Shown: positions 27,478-35,880, counted from the stretch's first letter. The stretch is DNA of 64,000 bases from Microbacterium halotolerans (GCF_003569805.1 NZ_KZ984051.1:1095606-1159605), one strand, 5' to 3'. Numbers and translations are program-made. Notes: generated by a model not told the origin, from the letters alone.

Positions 27478-28106
27478 GCGCGCAGGAAGGCGGCGACACC
27501 GCTGTCGACGAGGTAGAGGATCTCTGTCTCGTTCGCCCCCGAGTCGAGCGCGTGCAGCGCCAGCTCGACGGTGAGGGCAGAGAAGTGCCGTGCGGCGAGT
27601 TCGGGGGCGTCGGTGCGCAAGGTGCCCTCCTCCGCCAACTGTGCGAATCGATCGGCGAGCATTCGTTCGGGGCGGTCGTTCGTGGTGAGCCCCAGGCGGG
27701 GCGCGGCGCGCTCTGCCGTGAGTCGTCGGAACGTCACGTAGCTCGACGAGGGGAAGGTGTCCGTGATGATGCGCCGCGCGAATGCCTCGAGCCCTTCGCG
27801 CAGGTTGCGTCCCGCCGACAGCTCTTCATCGATCGCGGCACCTGCCGCGGCCACGAGCAATGCGTGCACGCGCTCCACGGCGCGAAGATAGATCGCACCC
27901 TTCTCGCCGAAGTGGTCGTACATCGTCCGTTTCGAGACACCGGCCTGCGCAGCGATGGCATCCACGCTGGCCTGCTCGTAGCCATCCGCGAGAAAGCGGG
28001 CTTCGGCGGCATCGAGGATCGCCGCGCGCTTGGCTTCGGAGCGTCTGCGACGACCCGGTGTCTGCTCCTCGGCGATGACTCTGGACATGCGGACAAGCGT
28101 AGTCAT
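27468..28106 (-). CDS. TetR-family transcriptional regulator
   Basis: A regulator of up to 212 residues. The helix-turn-helix is clear: AILDAAEARFLADGYEQASV, then AGVSKRTMYDHFGEKGAIY. The C-terminal domain is all-helical. Either the ATG at 28106 or one at 28088 may be used; neither has a good ribosome site, and a candidate operator overlaps the region just upstream. It is divergent from the crotonase gene and probably represses it. Confidence 0.9.
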   Translation of the reverse strand: MTTLVRMSRVIAEEQTPGRRRRSEAKRAAILDAAEARFLADGYEQASVDAIAAQAGVSKRTMYDHFGEKGAIYLRAVERVHALLVAAAGAAIDEELSAGRNLREGLEAFARRIITDTFPSSSYVTFRRLTAERAAPRLGLTTNDRPERMLADRFAQLAEEGTLRTDAPELAARHFSALTVELALHALDSGANETEILYLVDSGVAAFLRAYS

Positions 28107-28115
28107 TTACAAACC

Positions 28116-28129
28116 ACACTGACCGGTGT
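28116..28129. promoter_or_regulatory. Candidate TetR operator
   Basis: Short palindrome ACAC-TGACCG-GTGT between the TetR regulator and the crotonase gene, ten bases before the TetR start. Its place in a divergent promoter fits a repressor site shared by both genes. Confidence 0.45.
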
Positions 28130-28189
28130 ACTTTATCGAGCACGCCTGAACGTCCGAGTCGGGCGACGAAGACATGGAGGTACTGCACA

Positions 28190-29044
28190 GTGGCATTCGA
28201 TCCCGCAGCCGAGTGGGAGGGCTACCTCGCCCCGCCCGCGTTCGAGGAGTACTCAGTGAGGTATGCCGACTTCTTCAAGATGCGCCGGGAGAACGGCATC
28301 ATCGAGGCCCGGCTGCACACGAACGACGGCCCGTACGTGCACACGCACGCCGCGCACAACGTCTGGCCGCGAGTCTGGCAGGACATCGGCAACGACCCGG
28401 AGAATCAGGTGCTGATCGTCACCGGCACCGGCGAGAAGTGGATGGTGGGGGACCCGAAGGGCCACAATCCGAAGCCGGCCTCTGACCTCGACCCGGATCT
28501 GCTGTACCAACGGTTCTACGACGGCTGGAAGGTCATCGAGAGCTTCGTCGGCAGCATCGACATCCCCACCATCGCCGTGGTGAACGGACCCGGCGTGCAC
28601 ACCGAGTTCGCTGTGCTGTCTGACATCACGCTCGCCGCTCCGGATGCCGACTTCATGGATCCGCACTTCTGGCTCGGCACCGCACCTGGTGATGGGCAGG
28701 CGCTGGCACTGCAGGCGCTGATGGGACCGAAGCGCGCCGCGTACTACATCTACGGGGCCAAGTCGATCCCCGCAGACAAGGCCCTCGAGTGGGGCGTGGT
28801 CAGCGACGTCCTGCCTCGGGAGCAGTTGATCGAGCGGGCCTGGGAGCTCGCCCGCTTCATCATGAAGCGCCCGCGCTTCGCCCGCTGGGCGGCACACAAC
28901 ATCCTCTCCCGGCCGCTCAAGAAGGCGGTCGCTGAGGACCTCGGTTTCCATATGCCTCACCAGTCGGTGGCGACGGTCGCGAGCAAGGCGCTCGTTCCGG
29001 ATCCGGATCTGCTGAACGACTCGGAGGCGCGCACCCTGTTCTGA
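28190..29044 (+). CDS. Crotonase-fold hydrolase, 6-oxocamphor hydrolase-like
   Basis: A product of 284 residues from a GTG start. It has the crotonase oxyanion-hole region VLIVTGTGEKWMVGDPKG and the helix VNGPGVHTEF. The segments HTEFAVLSDITLAAP and DPHFWLGTAPGDGQAL match the active-site layout of 6-oxocamphor hydrolase, which cleaves cyclic beta-diketones by a retro-Claisen step; the histidines and the Asp of PGDG are in place. An ordinary enoyl-CoA hydratase is less likely, because the paired catalytic glutamates are not seen. It stands alone between two TetR genes. Confidence 0.75.
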   Translation: MAFDPAAEWEGYLAPPAFEEYSVRYADFFKMRRENGIIEARLHTNDGPYVHTHAAHNVWPRVWQDIGNDPENQVLIVTGTGEKWMVGDPKGHNPKPASDLDPDLLYQRFYDGWKVIESFVGSIDIPTIAVVNGPGVHTEFAVLSDITLAAPDADFMDPHFWLGTAPGDGQALALQALMGPKRAAYYIYGAKSIPADKALEWGVVSDVLPREQLIERAWELARFIMKRPRFARWAAHNILSRPLKKAVAEDLGFHMPHQSVATVASKALVPDPDLLNDSEARTLF

Positions 29045-29050
29045 ACCTAC

Positions 29051-29088
29051 GGGAGGGGCGTGCTCGAGCGTCCGAGCTCGCCCCTCCC
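29051..29088 (+). terminator. Terminator after the crotonase gene
   Basis: Perfect 10-bp stem GGGAGGGGCG with CGCCCCTCCC and an 18-base loop, eight bases after the stop codon. Confidence 0.65.
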
Positions 29089-29141
29089 TGTCGACTCGGC
29101 GGTGCGGCGGTGCATGGATGCGTCTGGCTACCATGTTCCCT

Positions 29142-29795
29142 ATGGCTTCGAGGACGCGCGCAGAGACGGTTCCTGCGACACCTTCCCGCAAGAGGCGACT
29201 GCGCAGCGACGCCATCCGGAACGAGCGCGAACTGGTGGCGGCCATGGGCTCACTGCTGAAAGAGAGCCCTCAGACGGCCACTATGCCCGCCGTTGCGAAG
29301 GCGGCGGGGCTGTCTCCGGCGACCGCCTATCGATACTTCCCCACGCTGGATGCCCTGCACCGCCGGTTCATGCTCAGCACGATCGAAGAACTGCAGGAGG
29401 CGACGGCTGATCTGCGTTCGTCTGGGTCTGAGCGATTCGGCGACGTCCTGCGATGCTGGCTCGACATCCTCAGTGAGTACGGGTCAGCGATGGTCCATGT
29501 GGCTTCGCGCGAGGGCTTTCTCACGCGCCTCAAGGCAGATGAGCCGCACACGCGCGCGATCAAGGCGGCATGGGGGGAGGCGATCAGCGGAATGCTGGCT
29601 GAATGCGGCGAAGAGCCGAGCATGCTCGACCTGGCTCTCGCCTTGTTCAACAGCATGGTGAACGCGCGCGAGATCCTTGATCTGCGCGCCTCCTCGGGTC
29701 TATCGGATGAACAGGTCGTCGCCTATCTCACCGCGGCCTTCGCCGGTGCACTCACTGGCCTGAGGGCCGTGCACTCGGGCGACTCGGAGCGCTGA
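29142..29795 (+). CDS. TetR-family transcriptional regulator
   Basis: A regulator of about 217 residues. The DNA-binding part reads ELVAAMGSLLKESPQTATMP, AKAAGLSPATAYRYF, then an all-helical ligand domain. The ATG at 29142 was chosen; ATGs at 29118 and 29133 are also open and none has a good ribosome site. It lies upstream of a ruined transporter gene and the decarboxylase operon, so it may regulate that operon through the long inverted repeat at 30098-30150; this is inference. Confidence 0.85.
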   Translation: MASRTRAETVPATPSRKRRLRSDAIRNERELVAAMGSLLKESPQTATMPAVAKAAGLSPATAYRYFPTLDALHRRFMLSTIEELQEATADLRSSGSERFGDVLRCWLDILSEYGSAMVHVASREGFLTRLKADEPHTRAIKAAWGEAISGMLAECGEEPSMLDLALALFNSMVNAREILDLRASSGLSDEQVVAYLTAAFAGALTGLRAVHSGDSER

Positions 29796-29813
29796 CCTTC
29801 GACGCGCGGGTGT

Positions 29814-30039
29814 GACCGGGCCGCCTTCGTCGTGTTCGCGCCATACTTCGCGACGACTCTGTTCCCCGGTGGCGCAGGTGCTGAGCGCCTGTCTCGTCTT
29901 CGCAATCAGCTTCATCGTTCGTCCCCTCGGTGCGGTGTTCATGGGAAGACGGTCGAGGACCGTCGCGGCCGGGACTTCGGGCGAGTCGCTGCGGCGATCG
30001 ACTCGACGGCTGATGAGGCGGACAACGGCGCCCATGTGA
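29814..30039 (+). pseudogene. Remnant of an MHS-family MFS transporter
   Basis: One frame reads AAFVVFAPYFATTLFPGG from 29820, and the next frame continues VLSACLVFAISFIVRPLGAV from about 29878. Together these are the first two membrane segments of a metabolite:H+ symporter, with the family motif VRPLGA, split by a frameshift. The remainder of the transporter is missing. The gap up to the next gene otherwise holds only the inverted repeat at 30098-30150. Confidence 0.65.
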
Positions 30040-30097
30040 GTTCCGAGGACGCGACGGGGTCGCGGCAGTCGAGTCGCTAGGATCAGGACGTCGAACA

Positions 30098-30150
30098 TTA
30101 ACTAAGACTTGACTCTTACTTATTCATATGTAAGAGTCAGTCCTAGTTAA
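30098..30150. promoter_or_regulatory. Long inverted repeat upstream of the decarboxylase operon
   Basis: The inner arms TGACTCTTAC and GTAAGAGTCA are perfect and separated by ten AT-rich bases. The match extends outward to TTAACTA with one mismatch and one bulge, for about 21 bases per arm. It ends 13 bases before the GTG start, next to the ribosome site AAGAAAGGGGGC. A TTGACT -35-like hexamer lies inside the left arm. It is most likely an operator for a dimeric regulator. Confidence 0.65.
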
Positions 30151-30163
30151 GAAAGGGGGCGGC

Positions 30164-31159
30164 GTGACCGAACTGCGCACCGTGCCGACTGGATCCGCGG
30201 CAGTGACAGGCGAAGACATCGTCGCTGCCCGCACTCGGATCGGTGATGCCGTCGTCCGGACGCCGCTGCTATCCGCACCGTGGGCGACGGGAGACCTGTG
30301 GCTGAAAGCTGAAAGCCTGCAGACGATCGGCGCGTTCAAGATCCGCGGCGCGGTGAATGCGATCCGACGGCTGGTTCCCGAGCAGCGGGCACGCGGGGTG
30401 ATCACGCACTCGAGCGGCAATCACGGTCAGGCGGTCTCATGGGCCGCGCGTGCCGCGGGGATACCCGCGGTCATCGTCATGCCGGAGAACGCGGCGGAAG
30501 TGAAGATCGTCGCGACCAGAGCGCTCGGCGCCGAGGTGGTGTTCGCCCCCGGCGACGGCCGTGAGGCTGTCGCCGGGGCGATCCAGCGGGAGCGCGGGCT
30601 GGTGATGATCCCGCCCTATGACGCGCCTGACGTCATCTCCGGCCAGGGAACGCTCGCCTTGGAGGTGCTGGAGGATCTCGAGTCCGTCGACTCCGTACTC
30701 GCGCCTGTCGGCGGCGGCGGCCTGATCTCCGGTGTCGGCGTCGCTGTGCGGCACCTCTCTCCCGCGACGCGGGTGGTCGGCGTCGAGTCGGAGCTCGCGG
30801 CCGATGCGCGTGATTCGCTTGCCGCCGGCCGCCGGGTCACCTGGGATCCGCGCGACGTCGCCCGCACGATCGCGGACGGCACCCGTGCGCCCGTGCTGGG
30901 CAGACTCACTTTTCCTCTCATCCAATCGACTGTCTCCGAGATCGTCACGGTGAGCGAAACCGAGATCCTCGCTGCGATGTCCTTGCTCGCTCGCCGCTCT
31001 CGCCTCGTCGTCGAGCCGAGCGGCGCACTCGCTGTCGCGGCATTTCTCCGAGACCCGAACCGGTTCGGCCGCACGGTCGCGATCCTGTCGGGAGGCAACG
31101 TCGAACCCGACATTCTCGCCGACGCTCTCACCTCTCTTCCTGGAAGGACCTTCTCATGA
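30164..31159 (+). CDS. PLP-dependent threonine/serine dehydratase family protein
   Basis: A fold-type II PLP enzyme of 331 residues. The cofactor lysine is in TIGAFKIRGA, the ring-binding Asn/His loop is SSGNHGQAVSWAA, and the phosphate-binding loop is PVGGGGLISGV. There is no regulatory ACT domain. Such proteins dehydrate or eliminate from beta-hydroxy or beta-substituted amino acids to give 2-oxo acids, or racemise serine. It heads an operon that continues with a 2-oxo acid decarboxylase, which fits making the 2-oxo acid. GTG start behind AAGAAAGGGGGCGGC; stop overlaps the next gene (ATGA). Confidence 0.88.
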   Translation: MTELRTVPTGSAAVTGEDIVAARTRIGDAVVRTPLLSAPWATGDLWLKAESLQTIGAFKIRGAVNAIRRLVPEQRARGVITHSSGNHGQAVSWAARAAGIPAVIVMPENAAEVKIVATRALGAEVVFAPGDGREAVAGAIQRERGLVMIPPYDAPDVISGQGTLALEVLEDLESVDSVLAPVGGGGLISGVGVAVRHLSPATRVVGVESELAADARDSLAAGRRVTWDPRDVARTIADGTRAPVLGRLTFPLIQSTVSEIVTVSETEILAAMSLLARRSRLVVEPSGALAVAAFLRDPNRFGRTVAILSGGNVEPDILADALTSLPGRTFS

Positions 31160-31689
31160 CATATGCCGAGGCCGTCGCCGACGGCATCTGGGCGGCCGAC
31201 GCGGCACGGGTCGGGTACATCCCGTCCGTGACGGTGGCCCCCATCATCAACGCCCTGGTGGCATCCGACGGCGGCGACGCCGGCGTCTCGACACGCGTCA
31301 CGCCCCTGTCGCGTGAAGAGGAGGCGATCGGAGTGATGGGCGCAGTGTCTCTGACCGGACGCCTCGGAGCTGTGGTCATGCAGGACAACGGCTTCGGCAA
31401 CGCGCTCACCGCGCTCACGACGTTCGCGCTCTCCTATCACCTGCCGCTGCTGATCTTCGCGAACACCCGCGGCGGGCTCGGCGAGTACAACTCGATGATC
31501 CACTCAATCAGCCAGCCGACGCCTGCGCTGCTGAGTGCGGTCGGCCTGCCGGTCATCGAACTCGACCGACGCAGCAGCGCCGACGACTGGCGTGATGCAG
31601 TTCAGGAGGCCGGCGTCCACGCGGTCACGACCTATCGACCCGTGGTCGTACTCGGGTCGTTCTGGAACACGGATGGGAAGGTCGCCTGA
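31156..31689 (+). CDS. TPP-dependent decarboxylase alpha subunit (ComD-like)
   Basis: A protein of 177 residues that matches the N-terminal (pyrimidine-binding) half of sulfopyruvate and phosphonopyruvate decarboxylases. The motif REEEAIGVMGAVSLTGRLG supplies the catalytic glutamate, and VVMQDNGFGNALTALTTFA is the family core. It should pair with the next gene product to form the enzyme. Overlaps both neighbours. The usual substrates are sulfopyruvate (from cysteate) or phosphonopyruvate; which one applies here, or a third, is open. Confidence 0.85.
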   Translation: MTYAEAVADGIWAADAARVGYIPSVTVAPIINALVASDGGDAGVSTRVTPLSREEEAIGVMGAVSLTGRLGAVVMQDNGFGNALTALTTFALSYHLPLLIFANTRGGLGEYNSMIHSISQPTPALLSAVGLPVIELDRRSSADDWRDAVQEAGVHAVTTYRPVVVLGSFWNTDGKVA

Positions 31690-32279
31690 TGAAGCGGCTC
31701 GAAGCACTCGAGGTCCTCGCGCGGCTGACGGAGCAGCACCCCGTCGTGGTGACGTGCGCGGCGACCAGCCGCGAGCTCGCCTCGGTGAAGGACGGCGACA
31801 ACCACTTCTACCTGCTCGACTCGATGGGTCTCGTCGGCTCGGTGGCCACAGGGCTGGCGCTGAGCCTCGACGATCGGCTGCCCAAGGTCGTCGGCATAGA
31901 AGGCGACGGATCGCTGCTGATGAACCCGAACGTGCTGCCCACCGGAGGGTTCCTCGCCCCTGACAACCTGCTGCTCGTGCTGCTCGACAACGGCGTGTAC
32001 GGGTCGACCGGCGCGCTCCCGACATACTCGTCGCGTGTGGACCTCGAGCGGCTGGCCGCCGCGGCCGGTTGGACGACACGGTCGGTCGACACGGTCGAGG
32101 GCCTCGATGCCGCGTATCGCGAGCTGCTCGACGTGAAGGGCCCGGCGTTCCTTTACGGGCGAATCGAGGAAGGCAACGCACAGGGCATCGCGAAACTCCT
32201 GATCGACCCCGTCTCCATCACCGGGCGCTTCTCGCGCTGGCTACGCGACGTCCACGCTGTGAACGAGGTGACGGCATGA
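31689..32279 (+). CDS. TPP-dependent decarboxylase beta subunit (ComE-like)
   Basis: The diphosphate-binding half, 196 residues. The TPP motif is present as GIEGDGSLLMN followed after about 25 residues by LVLLDNGVYGSTG. In phosphonopyruvate decarboxylase the corresponding loop is commonly NGAYDSVGGQPT; here the Asp is replaced by Gly (GVYGSTGALPT), which may reflect a different substrate. The start codon shares one base with the alpha-subunit stop, so equal synthesis is expected. Confidence 0.85.
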   Translation: MKRLEALEVLARLTEQHPVVVTCAATSRELASVKDGDNHFYLLDSMGLVGSVATGLALSLDDRLPKVVGIEGDGSLLMNPNVLPTGGFLAPDNLLLVLLDNGVYGSTGALPTYSSRVDLERLAAAAGWTTRSVDTVEGLDAAYRELLDVKGPAFLYGRIEEGNAQGIAKLLIDPVSITGRFSRWLRDVHAVNEVTA

Positions 32280-33649
32280 GCAGACAAGGCATCCTCACGA
32301 TCGACCCTGCCTCCGGTGACGAGCTGACCTTCTACCGCTATACGACGCCTGAGGAGATCGACAGCGTGCTCGACGCCGTCTCGACGTCGGGGTGGGCGCG
32401 CACGTCCACAGAGGTGCGCGCAGCGGCGATCCGACGACTCGGCGATCAACTGGCGCAGGAGCGGGACGCGCTTGCGGCGCTGATCACCCTCGAGATGGGC
32501 AAGCCGATCCGGCAGGCTCGGGCCGAGGTCGACAAGTGCGTCGACGCGTGCCGCTACTACGCGGACCGACTTCCTGGTTTCCTGGAACCGGAGACGTTCG
32601 ATCTCGACGGTGACACCGGCATCGTCCGGATCTTGCCGCTCGGCGTGGTGTTCGCCATCCTCCCTTGGAACTATCCGCTCTGGCAGGTGATCCGGGCGAT
32701 GCTCCCGGCGATCGCCGCAGGCAATACGGTGGTCCTCAAGCACGCCGAGTCCGTCACCGGCAGCGCAAAGGAGATCGAGCGGATCTTCGAGAGCGTCTTC
32801 GGCCCGGAGGTGCTGCGCGTCATCGTGGTGGACGGCGCGACGGCCTCGGACGTCATCGACGATCCGCGGATCGCGGCGGTCACCTTCACCGGCAGCGACC
32901 GAGTCGGCGCGCTCGTGGGCGCCCGCGCGGGCGCGGCGCTGAAGAAGTGCGTGCTGGAGCTGGGCGGTTCGGATCCCTTCATCGTGTTCGCGGACGCCGA
33001 CATCGACGCCGCCGCTGCGGGGGCAGTGCGCTCTCGCTTCCTCAACAACGGGCAGAGCTGCATCGCCGCGAAGCGCATCCTCGTGCACCGCGACGTCCGC
33101 GACGCCTTCGTGGACGCGATGCTGCCGCATGTCCGCGACCTGCGGGTCGACGACCCGTCGGAGGAGGCGACCGACGTCGGGCCACTGGCCCGGCACGACC
33201 TGCGCGATGCGCTCCGCGCCCAGCGCGACCATGCCCTGACGCACGGCGGCCGGGTGCTCGCGACGGCGGACGTGCCGGCGGACGGGCGCGGTGCCTGGTT
33301 CTCGCCATCGATCGTGGAGGTCGACGAGCGCGACTCGATCCTGCTCACGGACGAGACGTTCGGCCCGCTCGGAGCTCTGACCACGGCCGCCGATGACGAT
33401 GAACTCATCGCGATCGCGAACGCGTCGCGCTACGGGCTCAGCAGCAGCCTCTGGAGCGCGGATGAGGAGCATGCGATCGCGCTGAGCGCTCGGATCGACG
33501 CGGGAGCGGTGTTCGTGAACACGATCTCCGCCACCGACCCCCGCCTGCCCACCGGCGGCGTGAAGGCCAGCGGCTACGGCCGCGAGCTCGGACGCTGGGG
33601 CGTGCGCGAACTCGCCAACCTACAGTCGCTCCGGGTGCGGAAGGCATGA
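32276..33649 (+). CDS. NAD(P)-dependent aldehyde dehydrogenase (succinate-semialdehyde type)
   Basis: An aldehyde dehydrogenase of 457 residues. The cofactor site is in AILPWNYPLWQ and TFTGSDRVG, the general-base glutamate in LELGGSDPF and the catalytic cysteine in NNGQSCIAAKR. It should oxidise the aldehyde released by the decarboxylase to a carboxylic acid. Overlaps the beta subunit (ATGA) and the aminotransferase (ATGATG). For a sulfopyruvate route the product would be sulfoacetate; that is a hypothesis. Confidence 0.9.
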   Translation: MSRQGILTIDPASGDELTFYRYTTPEEIDSVLDAVSTSGWARTSTEVRAAAIRRLGDQLAQERDALAALITLEMGKPIRQARAEVDKCVDACRYYADRLPGFLEPETFDLDGDTGIVRILPLGVVFAILPWNYPLWQVIRAMLPAIAAGNTVVLKHAESVTGSAKEIERIFESVFGPEVLRVIVVDGATASDVIDDPRIAAVTFTGSDRVGALVGARAGAALKKCVLELGGSDPFIVFADADIDAAAAGAVRSRFLNNGQSCIAAKRILVHRDVRDAFVDAMLPHVRDLRVDDPSEEATDVGPLARHDLRDALRAQRDHALTHGGRVLATADVPADGRGAWFSPSIVEVDERDSILLTDETFGPLGALTTAADDDELIAIANASRYGLSSSLWSADEEHAIALSARIDAGAVFVNTISATDPRLPTGGVKASGYGRELGRWGVRELANLQSLRVRKA

Positions 33650-34845
33650 TGTCCTCGCTGACCGAACCCGCTGAGCGGCTCGCGGAGATCGTGCCGTCGC
33701 GGATCCGCGCGATCTTCGACCGCGCGGCCGAACTCGAGGCGGAGGGCGCCCACGTGCTGCACTTCGAGATCGGAAGGCCCGATTTCGACACGCCCCGCGT
33801 GGTCAAGGACGCCGCGGCGGATGCCCTCGCCGCGGGGCGCGTGCACTACGGGCCCAACGCCGGCACGCCCGAACTGCGCGACGCGATCGCCGATCACCTC
33901 GGCGCCGCGTCTGGGCTCACGTACGAACGCGACCAGGTGCTCGTCACGATCGGCGCGAGCGAGGCCGTGTTCCTCGCCATCATGGCGTTCTGCGGCCCGG
34001 GCGACGAGGTGATCATCCCGGTGCCCGCGTGGCCGGCATATGAGGCAGCCGTGCGGCTGGCCGACGCGACCCCTGTGTTCCTCCCGCTCCGCGCATCCGA
34101 CGGCTATCGGCTCGATCCGGAGCGGGTGCGACAGACGCTTACACCGCGTACCCGCCTCGTGGTGGTCTGCTCGCCGCACAACCCGACTGGCGCCGTGCTC
34201 GATGCGGAGCGGCTGGTCGCGCTCGCCGACGTGCTGCACGGGACCCGCGCACTCGTCCTCTCGGACGAGATCTACTCCGAGCTGGTCTACGACGCCGTCC
34301 ACGTGCCGGTCGCGGCCGTCTCGGACCTGCGCGAGCGCACGCTCACGGTCGGCGGCTTCGCCAAGGCGTTCGCGATGGACGGCTGGCGGTTGGGCTGGCT
34401 CGCCGGGCCGCGGGCCCTTGTGACGACCGCACTGCGGGTACGGCAGTTCACCACGACCTGTCCTCCGACGTTCGTACAGGATGCCGCCGTGGTCGCACTG
34501 AGGGAGACAACGGACGAACGAGCCCGGATGCGCGCCGCGTTCGCGGAGCGTCGCGCGGCGGCGCTCGAGATCCTCGCGCGGCAGTCCATCTTCCAGGTGG
34601 CAGGAGCGGACGGTGCCTTCTATCTCTATCTCACCTATGCAGAGCGGTTCGGCGCTTCGGACGGGTTCGCCGCCCAACTCCTCGAAGAGGCGCACGTCGC
34701 CCTTGTCTCCGGAACGGCATTCGGTCCCACCAGAGCGGAGGACTACGCGCTCCGGGTCTCGTACGCCTGCTCGGTCGACGACGTCCGTGAGGGCATCACA
34801 CGTCTCGTGCAGCATGCCGAAGCGATGGTACTGTCCGGACGCTGA
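33646..34845 (+). CDS. Class I/II PLP aminotransferase (aspartate aminotransferase-like)
   Basis: A fold-type I aminotransferase of 399 residues. The Asn-Pro motif CSPHNPTGAVL and the cofactor lysine in GGFAKAFAMDGWRLGW are intact, and the C-terminal arginine for the substrate carboxylate is in YALRVSYAC. It would interconvert an amino acid and the 2-oxo acid used by the decarboxylase. Coupled to the aldehyde dehydrogenase gene by overlap. Confidence 0.9.
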   Translation: MMSSLTEPAERLAEIVPSRIRAIFDRAAELEAEGAHVLHFEIGRPDFDTPRVVKDAAADALAAGRVHYGPNAGTPELRDAIADHLGAASGLTYERDQVLVTIGASEAVFLAIMAFCGPGDEVIIPVPAWPAYEAAVRLADATPVFLPLRASDGYRLDPERVRQTLTPRTRLVVVCSPHNPTGAVLDAERLVALADVLHGTRALVLSDEIYSELVYDAVHVPVAAVSDLRERTLTVGGFAKAFAMDGWRLGWLAGPRALVTTALRVRQFTTTCPPTFVQDAAVVALRETTDERARMRAAFAERRAAALEILARQSIFQVAGADGAFYLYLTYAERFGASDGFAAQLLEEAHVALVSGTAFGPTRAEDYALRVSYACSVDDVREGITRLVQHAEAMVLSGR

Positions 34846-34869
34846 AGTCAACGAGAAGGAGGAACGAAC

Positions 34870-35880
34870 ATGAACACATACATGACGGACACCCCACTCG
34901 TGCTCTCCGGCTACGGACCTGTCGGGCAGGAGTTCCTCGCGCACCTCGCGGCGCATCGCGCGGAGCTCGCAGACGCATACGGCGTCAACCTCCAGGTCGC
35001 CGCGATCCGCGCGCGCACCACGGAGACGCGGGTGCGTCACGGGGATCCCCTGCCCGGCCGTGATCACTGGCGGACAGTCCGCCCGCTGGCGGCGACGCTC
35101 GAGGAAACCGGCGCGCGAGTGCTGGTGCAAGCGGTCCCGTCGTCATCCGCATTGCGAGAGGCTGCCGCGGAGGATGCCCTCGCGGCCCTGCGGCGAGGGA
35201 TCCACGTCGTCACCGCTACGAAGGTGCATCTGCTCAGTCACTGGTCGCAGCTGGACTCGGCCGCACTCCGCACCGGGGCGATGATCCGGATCTCCGGCGC
35301 AACCGGCGCCGCCCTCCCGTCCGGCGACCTGGCGCGGAGCGGCATGCGCGGCATGGACTGCGACATGATCCGCGCCTGCCCGAACGGCACCGTCACGTAC
35401 GTGCTCGACCGGCTTGCGGACGGCGTCTCCCTGAGCGACGCCGTTGCGGTGGCACAGCGTCAGGGAATCGCCGAGGCTGATCCTTCGGCTGATCTCTCCG
35501 GAGCGGACTCCGCGACCAAGACGAGGCTGCTGACGGCGCTGCTGTGGGGCTGGGATCCTGCCGCAGTCGTGGTGGAGGCGGAGAGCATCGACGCTGCCGC
35601 AGCCGCCGCGGCTGCGGCAGCGTCCGAGGGCGGGCGGCGATTGCGAGCCGTCGCGAGCGCGCGGCGGGACGACCCGCTTCGCATCCGTATCCGTCTCGAG
35701 GCGACAGAACCTGGCGACCCGCTCTATGCGCTGGTCGGGCCGGAGAAAGCGGCGGTCTTCGGCTGCAGGCAAGCCGGCGACATCGTCGTCAGCGGTGGTC
35801 GATCGAGCCCGATCGGTGCGGCGCTGGCCATGGTCAAGGACGTTATCGACGTGACCGCTCCGCGCGGCGGGTTCCGTTGA
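34870..35880 (+). CDS. Homoserine dehydrogenase-like oxidoreductase
   Basis: A protein of 336 residues. The N terminus is a Rossmann fold (VLSGYGPVGQEFLAHL) and the catalytic domain shows the homoserine dehydrogenase pattern VVTATKVHLLSHW, with the Lys of the TATK motif, and a late QGIAEADPSADLSGADSATK segment with the family Glu and Asp. It lacks the C-terminal ACT domain. A run of ten alanines near residue 240 is encoded by a perfect palindrome. In a catabolic operon it probably oxidises a hydroxy amino acid other than homoserine. Start follows AGAAGGAGGAACGAAC. Confidence 0.85.
   Translation: MNTYMTDTPLVLSGYGPVGQEFLAHLAAHRAELADAYGVNLQVAAIRARTTETRVRHGDPLPGRDHWRTVRPLAATLEETGARVLVQAVPSSSALREAAAEDALAALRRGIHVVTATKVHLLSHWSQLDSAALRTGAMIRISGATGAALPSGDLARSGMRGMDCDMIRACPNGTVTYVLDRLADGVSLSDAVAVAQRQGIAEADPSADLSGADSATKTRLLTALLWGWDPAAVVVEAESIDAAAAAAAAAASEGGRRLRAVASARRDDPLRIRIRLEATEPGDPLYALVGPEKAAVFGCRQAGDIVVSGGRSSPIGAALAMVKDVIDVTAPRGGFR
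35590..35624 (+). repeat. Palindrome encoding a polyalanine run
   Basis: Perfect 15-bp arms GACGCTGCCGCAGCC (35590-35604) and their complement (35610-35624) with a five-base loop GCCGC, wholly inside the homoserine dehydrogenase-like gene. It codes for Asp followed by ten Ala and a Ser. Confidence 0.7.
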
